Assembly: GCA_020724865.1 (NCBI GenBank)
Contig: DYGA01000003.1
Location: 87,899-151,898 of the forward strand
DNA: 64,000 nucleotides
Direction: 5' to 3'
Source: Candidatus Paceibacter sp.
GTDB lineage: Bacteria; Patescibacteria; ABY1; S139-126
The notes under the pieces were generated by a model. It was given only the letters and a program-made list of their open reading frames with translations. It was not told the origin of the DNA and did no database searches. This document shows positions 34,342 to 42,742 of the stretch, piece after piece. Within the stretch, counting starts at the first letter, position 1. The number at the start of each line of letters is the position of its first letter. Both the position numbers and the translations under genes were made by a program.

Positions 34342-36045
34342 ATGTCTAACCCCAAAAACAATACGGCAAAATTAAGTGCAAAACAAAAGCTTTGGTTAAA
34401 AGCAATTTTTATTATTGTTTTGTTTTTATTTTTTGGTGGGATAGTTTATCCAGTGTTACCTGCCGGCGTACCTGGTAAAACTTGGTTTGATTCGTTTCAA
34501 CCAAAATTAGGTCTTGATTTGCAAGGCGGAGCGCATCTGGTTTTTGAAGCAGACACTTCACAGATAAAAGATAGTGACAAAGCTTCAGCTGTTGAAGGTG
34601 TGCGCGATGTGATCGAGCGTAGAGTCAATACATTTGGTATAGCTGAACCTTTAATCCAAACCAATAAAGAAGGAGATAATTATCGCGTTATTGTTGAGCT
34701 AGCTGGTGTATTTGATATTAGTGAAGCCATAAAACAAATAGGAGAAACACCTTTACTTGAATTTAAAGAACAAAATCCCAATTTTACTGGTGAAATAAAA
34801 TTAACCCCTGAACAGCAACAAGTATTAGACCAGTTAAATAATCAAGCCAAAGAAAAAGCCTGGGAGATTTTAAATAAAATAAAGGCAGGAGAAGATTTTG
34901 CCCAATTGGCAAAAGAAAATTCCCAAGATCCAGGAAGTAAAGATCAGGGCGGTAATATTAGTTTTGTTAAAAGAGGCGTTTTAGTTCCGGAATATGAACA
35001 AGTTATTTTTGATCAATTAGCAGATGGTGAAATTGCTCCTACTCCCATAGAAACACAATTTGGTTATCATATTATTCAAAAATTGTCGGAGAAAGGTTTT
35101 GGTGATGCTAGAGAAGTTGAATCTCGACATATTTTAATTGCTAAAGTATCTCCTCAAGATTTATTTGCTTCAGAGGATCAATGGATAAATACAGAACTGT
35201 CTGGAAAACATTTAGATCGTGCTCAGTTAGTTTTTAATCAAAATACCAACGCTCCTGAAGTTAGTTTGACTTTCAATGAAGAAGGTAAAAGATTGTTTGC
35301 CGAAATAACCAAAAAAAATCTAAATAAGCCAGTGGCGATATTTTTGGACGGTCAGCCTATATCAATACCTACTGTGCAGAATGAAATTACTGAAGGACAA
35401 GCTATAATCAGTGGCGATTTTACAATTTCAGAAGCAAAACTATTAGCTCAACGGCTAAATGCTGGCGCTTTACCGGTACCAATTAAATTAGTAACTCAGC
35501 AAACAGTTGGCCCATCTTTAGGATCTAAAAGTATACAACAAAGTATTTTTGCTGGTATTATCGGTATTGTTGCTGTAGTTTTGTTTATGATTTTATACTA
35601 TCGCTTGTTGGGATTATTTGCGGCCCTATCTTTAGGTATGTATGGAATCATAGTGTTTGGATTATTCCAATTTATTCCAGTCACTTTAACTTTAGCTGGT
35701 ATCGCTGGATTTATTTTGTCACTTGGTATGGCGGTTGATGCCAATGTTTTAATTTTTGAAAGGGTTAAAGAAGAATTAAAAAAAGGCGAACCTCTTGATC
35801 TCGCCTTGACCGATGGTTTTAAACGAGCATGGCCATCGATCAGAGATTCAAATTTATCTACTTTGATTACCACCGCAATTTTATTTTGGTTTGGTACTTC
35901 AATTATTAAAGGTTTTGCTTTAACCCTGAGTATTGGTGTAATAGTCAGTATGTTTAGCGCAATATTTATTACCAAAACATTGCTAGAAATTTTTATGGTC
36001 AAAAAGCTAGAAAAATACAAATGGTTGTTTGGATATTTTAAATAA
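34342..36045 (+). CDS. secD: Protein translocase SecD with inserted parvulin-type PPIase domain
   Basis: SecD (567 residues) helps pull proteins across the membrane with the proton-motive force. Transmembrane segment 1 is near residues 19-37, the SecD signature LGLDLQGGAHLVF near 57-69, and five C-terminal transmembrane helices lie near 390-560 with GMAVDANVLIFERVKEEL. Between residues about 150 and 270 a parvulin/PpiC-like domain is inserted: KAGEDFAQLAKENSQDPGS, GGNISFVKRGVLVPEYE, then QFGYHIIQ, and last SRHILIAK. In ordinary parvulins the RHIL strand comes first, so the domain looks circularly permuted. secF follows directly. Confidence 0.93.
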   Translation: MSNPKNNTAKLSAKQKLWLKAIFIIVLFLFFGGIVYPVLPAGVPGKTWFDSFQPKLGLDLQGGAHLVFEADTSQIKDSDKASAVEGVRDVIERRVNTFGIAEPLIQTNKEGDNYRVIVELAGVFDISEAIKQIGETPLLEFKEQNPNFTGEIKLTPEQQQVLDQLNNQAKEKAWEILNKIKAGEDFAQLAKENSQDPGSKDQGGNISFVKRGVLVPEYEQVIFDQLADGEIAPTPIETQFGYHIIQKLSEKGFGDAREVESRHILIAKVSPQDLFASEDQWINTELSGKHLDRAQLVFNQNTNAPEVSLTFNEEGKRLFAEITKKNLNKPVAIFLDGQPISIPTVQNEITEGQAIISGDFTISEAKLLAQRLNAGALPVPIKLVTQQTVGPSLGSKSIQQSIFAGIIGIVAVVLFMILYYRLLGLFAALSLGMYGIIVFGLFQFIPVTLTLAGIAGFILSLGMAVDANVLIFERVKEELKKGEPLDLALTDGFKRAWPSIRDSNLSTLITTAILFWFGTSIIKGFALTLSIGVIVSMFSAIFITKTLLEIFMVKKLEKYKWLFGYFK

Positions 36046-36049
36046 ATTT

Positions 36050-36964
36050 ATGCATTTTCCATTTATTAAAAAAAGAAAATATTGGTATATACTGTCTGGA
36101 TTATTAACTGTAATTTCTTTGTTTTCCATATTAGTTTGGGGATTTAAACCAGGAATTGATTTTACGGGCGGTTCGTTATTGGAAATACAATTTACCGCAC
36201 AAGCACCCAGAGTTGAAGAATTAAATGATCAAGTTAAAGAATTAAATATAGGAAATTTTAGTATTCAACCTTCAGAAAATAATACTTATATTTTTAGACA
36301 AAAAGATTTTTCAGAAGATGAACACCAGCAGTTGATAAATAAAATTACCGAATATTATCAAAATAAATATCAAGGTGAAGTAATTCAATTACGTTTTGAA
36401 TCCATCGGACCAAGTATTGGTTTGGAATTAAGAAATAAAGCTCTTACCACTACAATAATAACTTTGCTTTTCATTATCTTGTTTATCGCTTATGCATTTA
36501 GAAAAGTATCGCAACCAGTAGCATCGTGGAAGTATGGTTTAGCCGCATTAGTTGCTTTATTTCATGACATAATTATTTTACTAGGTGTTTTTTCGATATT
36601 AGGTAAATTTTTGGGTTATGAGATAAACATATTATTTTTAACCGCATTACTCACAACTTTGGGATATTCTGTTAACGACACAATAGTAGTTTTTGATCGT
36701 ATTCGTGAAAATATTTATACTCGACATGAAAATTTTCCTGATGCTGTTGAAGATTCTATGAATCAAACTTTTGCTCGTTCGATTAATACCTCATTCACCA
36801 CTTTGTTAGTTTTATTTGCGGTTTATTTTTTTGGCGGAGACACAATTAAAGAGTTTGTTTTGGCGCTGATCGTTGGTATCACCATTGGGACATATTCATC
36901 AATTTTTATAGCCTCACCAATTTTAGTTGATTGGTATAAGTTCTCACAAAAAAGAAAAAATTAA
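36050..36964 (+). CDS. secF: Protein translocase SecF
   Basis: 304 residues from the ATG at 36050; an upstream TTG at 36029 would overlap secD and lacks family similarity. Six transmembrane segments are expected: the first at about residues 12-32, the rest in the C-terminal half. GFKPGIDFTGGSLLEIQF is the SecF first-domain motif. LTTLGYSVNDTIVVFDRIRENI is the SecF-specific helix-4 signature, and NQTFARSINTSFTTLL follows. It forms a complex with SecD. No YajC gene is visible nearby. It is followed 11 bases later by greA. Confidence 0.95.
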   Translation: MHFPFIKKRKYWYILSGLLTVISLFSILVWGFKPGIDFTGGSLLEIQFTAQAPRVEELNDQVKELNIGNFSIQPSENNTYIFRQKDFSEDEHQQLINKITEYYQNKYQGEVIQLRFESIGPSIGLELRNKALTTTIITLLFIILFIAYAFRKVSQPVASWKYGLAALVALFHDIIILLGVFSILGKFLGYEINILFLTALLTTLGYSVNDTIVVFDRIRENIYTRHENFPDAVEDSMNQTFARSINTSFTTLLVLFAVYFFGGDTIKEFVLALIVGITIGTYSSIFIASPILVDWYKFSQKRKN

Positions 36965-36975
36965 TTTAATTTAAT

Positions 36976-37437
36976 ATGCCTGATAAAATATTAACCGAAG
37001 ACGGACATAAAAAAATTATTGAAGAATTAGAATATTTAAAAAAGGTCAGAATTCCCGAACTTGCCAAAAGAATAGCTGAAGCAAAAGAATTAGGAGACTT
37101 ATCTGAAAATGCTGAATATCAAGAGGCCAAAGATGAACAAGGTTTAGTAGCTAAAAGAATTAATGAACTGGAAGAATTATTACGAATTGCCACTGTAACA
37201 GATACTAATACCGTAAATAAAACCGAAGTCGAAATGGGGAATACTATAGTTGTCAGTCATGATAATAAAAAAATTGAATTTAAAATTGTTAGTTCCAATG
37301 AGGTGAATCCTGCTGAAGGCAAAATATCAAATGAATCACCTTTAGGACAGTCGTTTTTAGGCAAAAAGAAAGGCGATATAGTTGAGGTGGATATTCCTAA
37401 AGGGAAAATTGTTTATAAGATTCTTGATATTAAATAA
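36976..37437 (+). CDS. greA: Transcription elongation factor GreA
   Basis: A 153-residue Gre factor. The N-terminal antiparallel coiled coil carries the acidic tip in AKELGDLSENAEYQEAKDEQ (Asp and Glu near residues 42-46), which reaches into the RNA polymerase secondary channel and stimulates cleavage of backtracked RNA. The C-terminal FKBP-like domain includes ISNESPLGQSFLGKKKGDIVEV. The length is normal. It follows secF closely. No specific promoter is evident, so it is probably read from the secDF transcript. Confidence 0.95.
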   Translation: MPDKILTEDGHKKIIEELEYLKKVRIPELAKRIAEAKELGDLSENAEYQEAKDEQGLVAKRINELEELLRIATVTDTNTVNKTEVEMGNTIVVSHDNKKIEFKIVSSNEVNPAEGKISNESPLGQSFLGKKKGDIVEVDIPKGKIVYKILDIK

Positions 37438-37457
37438 TTTTTCTTATTCTAATTAAC

Positions 37458-37485
37458 TTGCATTATAATAATAAACTTTTATAAT
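37458..37485 (+). promoter_or_regulatory. lysS promoter
   Basis: TTGCAT (37458-37463), a 16-base spacer, and TATAAT (37480-37485). Transcription would begin near 37492, downstream of the TTG at 37485 and the ATG at 37488, which argues against those starts. A second possibility is TATAAA at 37491-37496, exactly six bases before the ATG at 37503, but without a -35. Confidence 0.45.
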
Positions 37486-37511
37486 TGATGTATAAATCAA
37501 TTATGTTGCTT

Positions 37512-39617
37512 ATGAATACAGAAAGTAATTTAAACGAAGAATTTAAGAATCGACTAGAAAAATTGAACGGTTTTAAAAAAGCTGGTTTTAATCCTTACCC
37601 AGAAAGATTTGAAAAAAAACACGAAATTCAAGAGCTACTTGAGTATGCAGAAAATAATCAAATTTTTTCAGCCACGGAAATAAATCGAGAAACCAATGAA
37701 TTTGTAACTGCGGGCAGAATTATGACTTTGCGTGAACATGGCAAAATTACTTTTGCCAATCTCCAAGACTTTACAGGCAAAATACAAATATCTTTTTCTC
37801 AAAATATTTTAGGAAGTGATTTGTATTCACTAATTAAATTTTTTGATTTGGGTGATTTTATCGGAGTGACGGGAAAAATTTTTAAAACTAACAAGGGCGA
37901 AATAACTTTAATGGTTTATGATTTTAGTTTTTTAGGCAAAGCATTTCGTCAGTTACCAGAAAAATTTCATGGTCTTAAAGATAGAGAAATTTTGTACCGA
38001 CAAAGATATTTAGATCTTTTAGTCAACCCAGATACTAAGGAAAGATTTATCCAAAGGTCAAATATAATTAATTTTTTACGAAATTATTTATTGAAAAATA
38101 AGTTTTTTGAAGTAGAAACACCTATTTTAACTCCTACAGCTTCCGGTGCTTTAGCCAAACCATTTATAACTCACCATAACGCTTTGGATACTGATTTTTA
38201 TTTAAGAATCGCCCCAGAAACATATTTAAAAAGACTGATTGTTGGTGGTTATGAAAAAGTTTTTGAATTTGCCAAATGTTTTCGTAACGAAGGGATAGAC
38301 CCATCACATCTCCAAGAGTTTACAATGCTTGAATATTATGTTGCTTATTGGAATTGGGAAGATAATAAAAATTTTACTGAAAAGTTGGTGTCCGACTTGG
38401 TTTTTTATATTTTTGGAAAATATAAAATCAATTTATTTGGTAAAGAGTTAGATTTTACTCCGCCATTTACCGTTATATCTATGCGCGATGTTATTTGGGA
38501 AAATTCAAAAATAGATATAGACGATGTTAAAGATAAAGCAGATTTACTATTAAAAATCAAACAAGCCGGTATTAATTTAGAAAATACAGAAAAATTAGGT
38601 TTGGGTAATTTAATCGATTCTCTGTATAAAAAAGTTGCTCGAGATAAAATTATAAAACCAACATTTTTAATCAATCATCCCATTAGTCTTTCTCCTTTAG
38701 CCCGTGCTAATGATTTTAATAAAAATATTGCCGACAGGTTTCAATTAATTGTTAATGGTTGGGAGATAGTAAATGCTTATTCTGAGTTAGTAGATCCACT
38801 GGAACAGAAACAAAGGTTAATTGAGCAAAACGAACTAAAAAATAAAGGCGATGAAGAAGCTATGATGATGGATGATGATTATATCAAGGCTATGGAATAC
38901 GGCATGCCACCTATATCAGGGTGGGGGATGGGTATTGATAGGATTTGTACTTTATTTAGTGAACAAGAAAATTTAAAAGATGTAGTTTTATTTCCATTAC
39001 TTAAAAATAAAAATGATTTGCCTACAAATGTATTAAATGAACAAATATCTGATCCGGGTATAAGTTATGAAGAGGCAGTGAAGTTATTGAACAAATATAT
39101 ACCGCCAACCGATCCTTTATATAAACATTCTTTAGCCGTTGAATTTATAATGCGTTCATTAGCTGACAAATTAAAACAAAATCAAACAGTTTGGGGTATT
39201 GCCGGTTTATTACATGATTTAGATTATTTAGAAACAAAAGAACAACCGCATTTACATGGCATAAAATCAGAAAAAATCCTTCAAGATCACGGTTTACATC
39301 CAGAAATAATTTATGCCATTAAAGCTCATAATTATTTACATGAATTATCTTTACATACTCTACTAGCAAAAGCCCTATATTCCGTTGAAGAATTAGCTGG
39401 TTTAATTACAGCTTGTGCATTAGTACAACCTGACAAATCTTTATCATCTGTAACCCTAGATTCGTTGTTAAAAAAATTTAAACAAAAGTCATTTGCTTCT
39501 GGCGTCAACAGGTCAATTATTCTAAAATCAGAAGAATATTTAAATATGAGTTTAAAGGAAGTTATGTCAATAGCCTTGCAAGCTATGCAAAATAACAGTA
39601 AAAAATTGGGTTTATAG
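37512..39617 (+). CDS. lysS: Lysyl-tRNA synthetase (class II) fused to an HD-domain hydrolase
   Basis: 701 residues from the ATG at 37512; the ATG at 37503 is also possible. Residues about 1-490 are a normal class II LysRS: an OB-fold anticodon domain (VTAGRIMTLREHGKITFANLQD), motif 2 (CFRNEGIDPSHLQEFTMLEYY) and motif 3 (PPISGWGMGIDRICTLF). Residues about 515-700 are an extra HD-superfamily domain with HSLAVEFIMRSLA, LLHDLDYLE (HD pair), HLHGIKSEKIL and AIKAHN. It resembles stand-alone predicted hydrolases of COG2316. The synthetase charges tRNA-Lys. What the HD part cleaves is unknown. rdgB follows 2 bases after the stop. Confidence 0.93.
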   Translation: MNTESNLNEEFKNRLEKLNGFKKAGFNPYPERFEKKHEIQELLEYAENNQIFSATEINRETNEFVTAGRIMTLREHGKITFANLQDFTGKIQISFSQNILGSDLYSLIKFFDLGDFIGVTGKIFKTNKGEITLMVYDFSFLGKAFRQLPEKFHGLKDREILYRQRYLDLLVNPDTKERFIQRSNIINFLRNYLLKNKFFEVETPILTPTASGALAKPFITHHNALDTDFYLRIAPETYLKRLIVGGYEKVFEFAKCFRNEGIDPSHLQEFTMLEYYVAYWNWEDNKNFTEKLVSDLVFYIFGKYKINLFGKELDFTPPFTVISMRDVIWENSKIDIDDVKDKADLLLKIKQAGINLENTEKLGLGNLIDSLYKKVARDKIIKPTFLINHPISLSPLARANDFNKNIADRFQLIVNGWEIVNAYSELVDPLEQKQRLIEQNELKNKGDEEAMMMDDDYIKAMEYGMPPISGWGMGIDRICTLFSEQENLKDVVLFPLLKNKNDLPTNVLNEQISDPGISYEEAVKLLNKYIPPTDPLYKHSLAVEFIMRSLADKLKQNQTVWGIAGLLHDLDYLETKEQPHLHGIKSEKILQDHGLHPEIIYAIKAHNYLHELSLHTLLAKALYSVEELAGLITACALVQPDKSLSSVTLDSLLKKFKQKSFASGVNRSIILKSEEYLNMSLKEVMSIALQAMQNNSKKLGL

Positions 39618-39619
39618 TT

Positions 39620-40222
39620 ATGAAAAAGTTACTTATAGCTACTCATAATTTAGGCAAAATTTCAGATTATACCGAAATTTTTAGAAATCATCCTTTTGAC
39701 TTACTAACTTTAAAAGATTTGAATATTACTCAACAAGCAGAAGAATTTGGCGAAAATTTTGAAGAAAATTCATTATACAAAGCCAAATTTTACGGTAACT
39801 TATCTGGTTTTTTAACATTAGCTGATGATGGGGGACTAGAAATTCCAATATTAGATAATTATCCCGGGGTTAAAACTAGACGTTGGGAATCAGATAAACC
39901 TCTGACTGATGAGCAGTTAGTTGAAAAAATTTTGAAAAAATTAGAAAAATATAATAGCAAAGATAGAAGGGCTATATTAAGAACAGTTATTACAATTTAT
40001 AATCCAGATAATGGTAAATATTTACAAGCTACTGGTACAATTGAAGGTGAAATTGCCAAACAAATCTCAAATAACGTTCAACCGGGTTATCCCATAAGGT
40101 CAATTTTTTTTATCAGCAAAGCTGGTAAGTATTTGTCGGAATTGACAAAAAAAGAAAAAAATATATACAATCATCGTTTAATAGCAGTTAAAAAAATTAT
40201 TAAAGAAATAAACACCTTATAA
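39620..40222 (+). CDS. RdgB/HAM1-family non-canonical purine NTP pyrophosphatase
   Basis: A 200-residue Ham1-like protein. Family members cleave dITP, ITP and XTP to monophosphates and so clean the nucleotide pool. LLIATHNLGKISDY at the N-terminus, EEFGENFEENSLYKAKFY, LADDGGLEI with the catalytic Asp pair, PGVKTRRW and the late NHR segment match the family in order. SHR at the end is NHR here, and the substrate loop is a little different from E. coli RdgB. The length is normal. It lies between lysS and serS with gaps of 2 and 7 bases, so they are probably one transcript. Confidence 0.88.
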   Translation: MKKLLIATHNLGKISDYTEIFRNHPFDLLTLKDLNITQQAEEFGENFEENSLYKAKFYGNLSGFLTLADDGGLEIPILDNYPGVKTRRWESDKPLTDEQLVEKILKKLEKYNSKDRRAILRTVITIYNPDNGKYLQATGTIEGEIAKQISNNVQPGYPIRSIFFISKAGKYLSELTKKEKNIYNHRLIAVKKIIKEINTL

Positions 40223-40229
40223 ATAATTT

Positions 40230-41519
40230 ATGTTAGATATAAAATTTATAAAAGAAAATTTAGAATTAATTGCTAAAAATAATTCTTACCGAAATACAGA
40301 GGTTGATTTAAACCGTTTGATGTTAATTTATGATAAAAAAATAAAATTACAAAAAGAATTAGAATTATGGCGAACAGAAAAAAATAAATTTTCTAAAACA
40401 AAGCCATCAATTGAGTTGACACAAAAATTAAAAGATTTAGGAAAAAAGATAGGAGAACACGAGTCAAAAATTAGGTTAATTGATGAGGAAATAACCAACT
40501 TATTATATCAAATACCAAATTTAAGTTTACCTGATGTACCTATTGGCAAAAATGAAAATGATAATAAAATAATCAGGCAAGTTGGTCAAAAACCTAACTT
40601 TAATTTTAAGCCAAAGGATCATGTTGAACTAGGCAAATTACATGATATTATTGATATTGAAACTTCAGCCAAAGTAACAGGTGCGAGGTTTAATTATTTA
40701 AAAAATCAGGCAGTTTGGTTGCAATTTGCTTTAACTAATTTTGCGTTTGACACTCTTACTAACTCGGAAATTTTAAGTGAAATAATAAAGAAAAATAATT
40801 TTAAAACTACTGCTAAACCTTTTATACCAGTTATACCTCCATATATGATAAAACCTGAAGTTTATCAAAAAATGGGAAGATTAAAATTTGGTGACGAAGA
40901 CAAATATTATTTGCCAAAAGACAATTTATATTTAATAGGTTCGGCTGAACATACTACCGGTCCCATGTTTATGGACTATACATTCACTGAAGTTGAATTA
41001 CCCCAAAGGTTTATAGCTATTTCACCAGCTTTTAGAAGGGAAGCTGGTTCATATGGTAAAGATACTAAAGGTATATTACGAGTCCATCAATTTGATAAAA
41101 TAGAAATTGAAAGTTTTACATTACCTGAAGATTCGGTTATAGAACAAGATTTTATAATTGCTATTCAAGAATATTTGTTAAATAAATTAAATATACCTTA
41201 TCAAGTAATTATGGTTTGTACCGGAGACATGGGCATGCCTGACGCCAGACAAATTGATATAAATTGTTGGATGCCGGGTCAAAATATGTATCGCGAAACT
41301 CACACTTCTGACTATATGTCAGATTATCAAGCTAGACGTTTAAATACAAAAGTTAAAAGGAATGACGGAAAAGTTGAGTATGTCCACATGAATGATGCTA
41401 CGGTTTTTGCTATCGGTCGCATGTTAATTGCAATAATTGAAAATTATCAACAAAGTGACGGTTCGATTAAAGTGCCAGAAGTTTTACAAAAATATCTTAA
41501 TTTTTCAATAATACAATAA
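40230..41519 (+). CDS. serS: Seryl-tRNA synthetase
   Basis: A 429-residue class II SerRS. The first 110 residues form the long antiparallel coiled coil that grips the tRNA-Ser variable arm. Motif 2 is clear in AFRREAGSYGKDTKGILRVHQFDKIE, and motif 3 lies near the C-terminus (NDATVFAIGRMLIAIIENYQ). The serine-binding TxE loop reads GSAEHTTG in place of the usual TAEV or TSEV, a modest change near the substrate. The length is normal. It ends the lysS-rdgB-serS run, 46 bases before the ftsQ-like gene. Confidence 0.94.
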   Translation: MLDIKFIKENLELIAKNNSYRNTEVDLNRLMLIYDKKIKLQKELELWRTEKNKFSKTKPSIELTQKLKDLGKKIGEHESKIRLIDEEITNLLYQIPNLSLPDVPIGKNENDNKIIRQVGQKPNFNFKPKDHVELGKLHDIIDIETSAKVTGARFNYLKNQAVWLQFALTNFAFDTLTNSEILSEIIKKNNFKTTAKPFIPVIPPYMIKPEVYQKMGRLKFGDEDKYYLPKDNLYLIGSAEHTTGPMFMDYTFTEVELPQRFIAISPAFRREAGSYGKDTKGILRVHQFDKIEIESFTLPEDSVIEQDFIIAIQEYLLNKLNIPYQVIMVCTGDMGMPDARQIDINCWMPGQNMYRETHTSDYMSDYQARRLNTKVKRNDGKVEYVHMNDATVFAIGRMLIAIIENYQQSDGSIKVPEVLQKYLNFSIIQ

Positions 41520-41524
41520 TATTT

Positions 41525-42428
41525 TACGACACATATTATTTTTTTATTCTAGATTTTAGGGGATTATGCAAAAAAATAATATTTATGTAAAAAAAAATAG
41601 ATTTAATAAAAAACGGGATTACCATAAAAAAGTTTTACGAAATCCCTTTTTTTTAAAAGATAATAAAACTGCCGCAGTTTCGGTTAATTTAATTTTATTT
41701 TTATTAATATTATTTGGTATTTATTACTTTATACAACACACTTCTTTTTGGGAAATAAAAAATATCTCAGTGACAGGTGGTGGCAGTATTACACAAAATT
41801 TGGCTTTAGAAATAGCTCAAGAACAAAAATTTAAAAGAAAGTATTATATTTTTACCCAAGATAAAATTATTTTTTTCAATACAAATGATTATATAAACAA
41901 TTTACAAAAACAAATTTTGTTAGAAAAAATAAAAATTGATAAAAATTATAAAAATCGGACAATAAATATTTCTCTCACCGAAAGATCGTCAAATTATTAC
42001 TTAATTAACCAAGGTCAATATTTTACTTTGGACAATCAGGGTAATCTAATAAATATAATAGAAAATATTCCAACTTCAACTTTGCCCATTTTGGAGTTTT
42101 GGGACTACAATTTATCAATTGGATCTAAATTAGCCGATGTAGAGTATTTAAGTAAATTAAATTACATATTTAATGAATGGCCACAATTAAACGGAAAAAT
42201 ATCAATAAAAAGTTTTGAAATAACAGAAAATTATCAAGATAAGATAATAATAAATACTAATAATAATTTTAAAATTTATTTAAATAGCAATATTGATCCA
42301 AAAGAGCAACTAGAATCATTAAAAAATCTTATTTTACGTTTAGATAAAGAAAATATTATCGTCAAAGAATATATAGATATGTCAATAAATGGTTGGATAT
42401 ATTATAAATAAGTAAACTATGTGTCGTA
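41525..42428. repeat. Perfect 11-base inverted repeats flanking the ftsQ-like gene
   Basis: TACGACACATA (41525-41535) lies just upstream and its exact reverse complement TATGTGTCGTA (42418-42428) just downstream of the ftsQ-like gene. A third CGACACA (42443-42449) pairs with the second as a 7-bp hairpin with a 16-base loop. They may be binding sites or ends of a small element; no transposase or target duplication is seen. Confidence 0.45.
41566..42411 (+). CDS. FtsQ-like POTRA-domain cell-division protein
   Basis: A 281-residue bitopic protein: a basic cytoplasmic tail of about 43 residues, one transmembrane segment (about residues 44-64), then a POTRA domain (FWEIKNISVTGGGSI...) and an FtsQ-like beta domain (INISLTERSSNYYLI, GQYFTLDNQGNLI). 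FtsQ/DivIB links early and late divisome proteins outside the membrane. It does not sit next to the mur/fts cluster here, and the sequence is divergent, so I do not give the symbol. An AGGGGA stretch 4 bases before the ATG is one of the few Shine-Dalgarno-like sequences in the window, though placed too close. Confidence 0.75.
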   Translation: MQKNNIYVKKNRFNKKRDYHKKVLRNPFFLKDNKTAAVSVNLILFLLILFGIYYFIQHTSFWEIKNISVTGGGSITQNLALEIAQEQKFKRKYYIFTQDKIIFFNTNDYINNLQKQILLEKIKIDKNYKNRTINISLTERSSNYYLINQGQYFTLDNQGNLINIIENIPTSTLPILEFWDYNLSIGSKLADVEYLSKLNYIFNEWPQLNGKISIKSFEITENYQDKIIINTNNNFKIYLNSNIDPKEQLESLKNLILRLDKENIIVKEYIDMSINGWIYYK

Positions 42429-42531
42429 TAAGGTTTATTGTGCGACACAAAATAAAACAAAAAAATTAGCATACTCATTACATCTGCTTCAACCTGACCT
42501 TCACCTATTCACCAACAATTATTCGTTTATT

Positions 42532-42741
42532 TTAACTTTCAGGAATTTTTTTATTATTTAAATTTTGAGCGTATTTTTTAATATTTTCGTGGATAGATTG
42601 TTTTTGGCACCATAAGCAGACTGATGGATAATTATCCAAATTTTCTTCTAGATTCGAGGTATTAATGGTATAGTTTTTACCGCAGACCTGACAGATTCTG
42701 TGTTGTGTTTTGATTTGCGGATTTTCAAAGTTTGATTTCAT
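42532..42741 (-). CDS. Small zinc-ribbon protein
   Basis: A 69-residue protein with two CxxC pairs, CQVC near residues 17-20 and CLWC near 42-45, separated by about 20 residues. This is a typical zinc-ribbon or treble-clef layout. The rest is polar, Asn- and Lys-rich. It starts one base after the M23 peptidase stop on the same strand, so they are probably cotranscribed. Such small proteins are often nucleic-acid or protein binders, but I cannot identify a family. Confidence 0.65.
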   Translation of the reverse strand: MKSNFENPQIKTQHRICQVCGKNYTINTSNLEENLDNYPSVCLWCQKQSIHENIKKYAQNLNNKKIPES

Positions 42742-42742
42742 G

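Noticed and set aside
37485..37511. TTG/ATG start of lysS at 37485 or 37488
   Set aside because: These codons lie within or just after a TATAAT -10 and upstream of the likely transcription start; family similarity begins after 37512.
42420..42449. Intrinsic terminator after the ftsQ-like gene
   Set aside because: The stem is only 7 bp with a 16-base loop, and there is no T-run on either side. It is better described as a repeat of the TGTGTCG motif.
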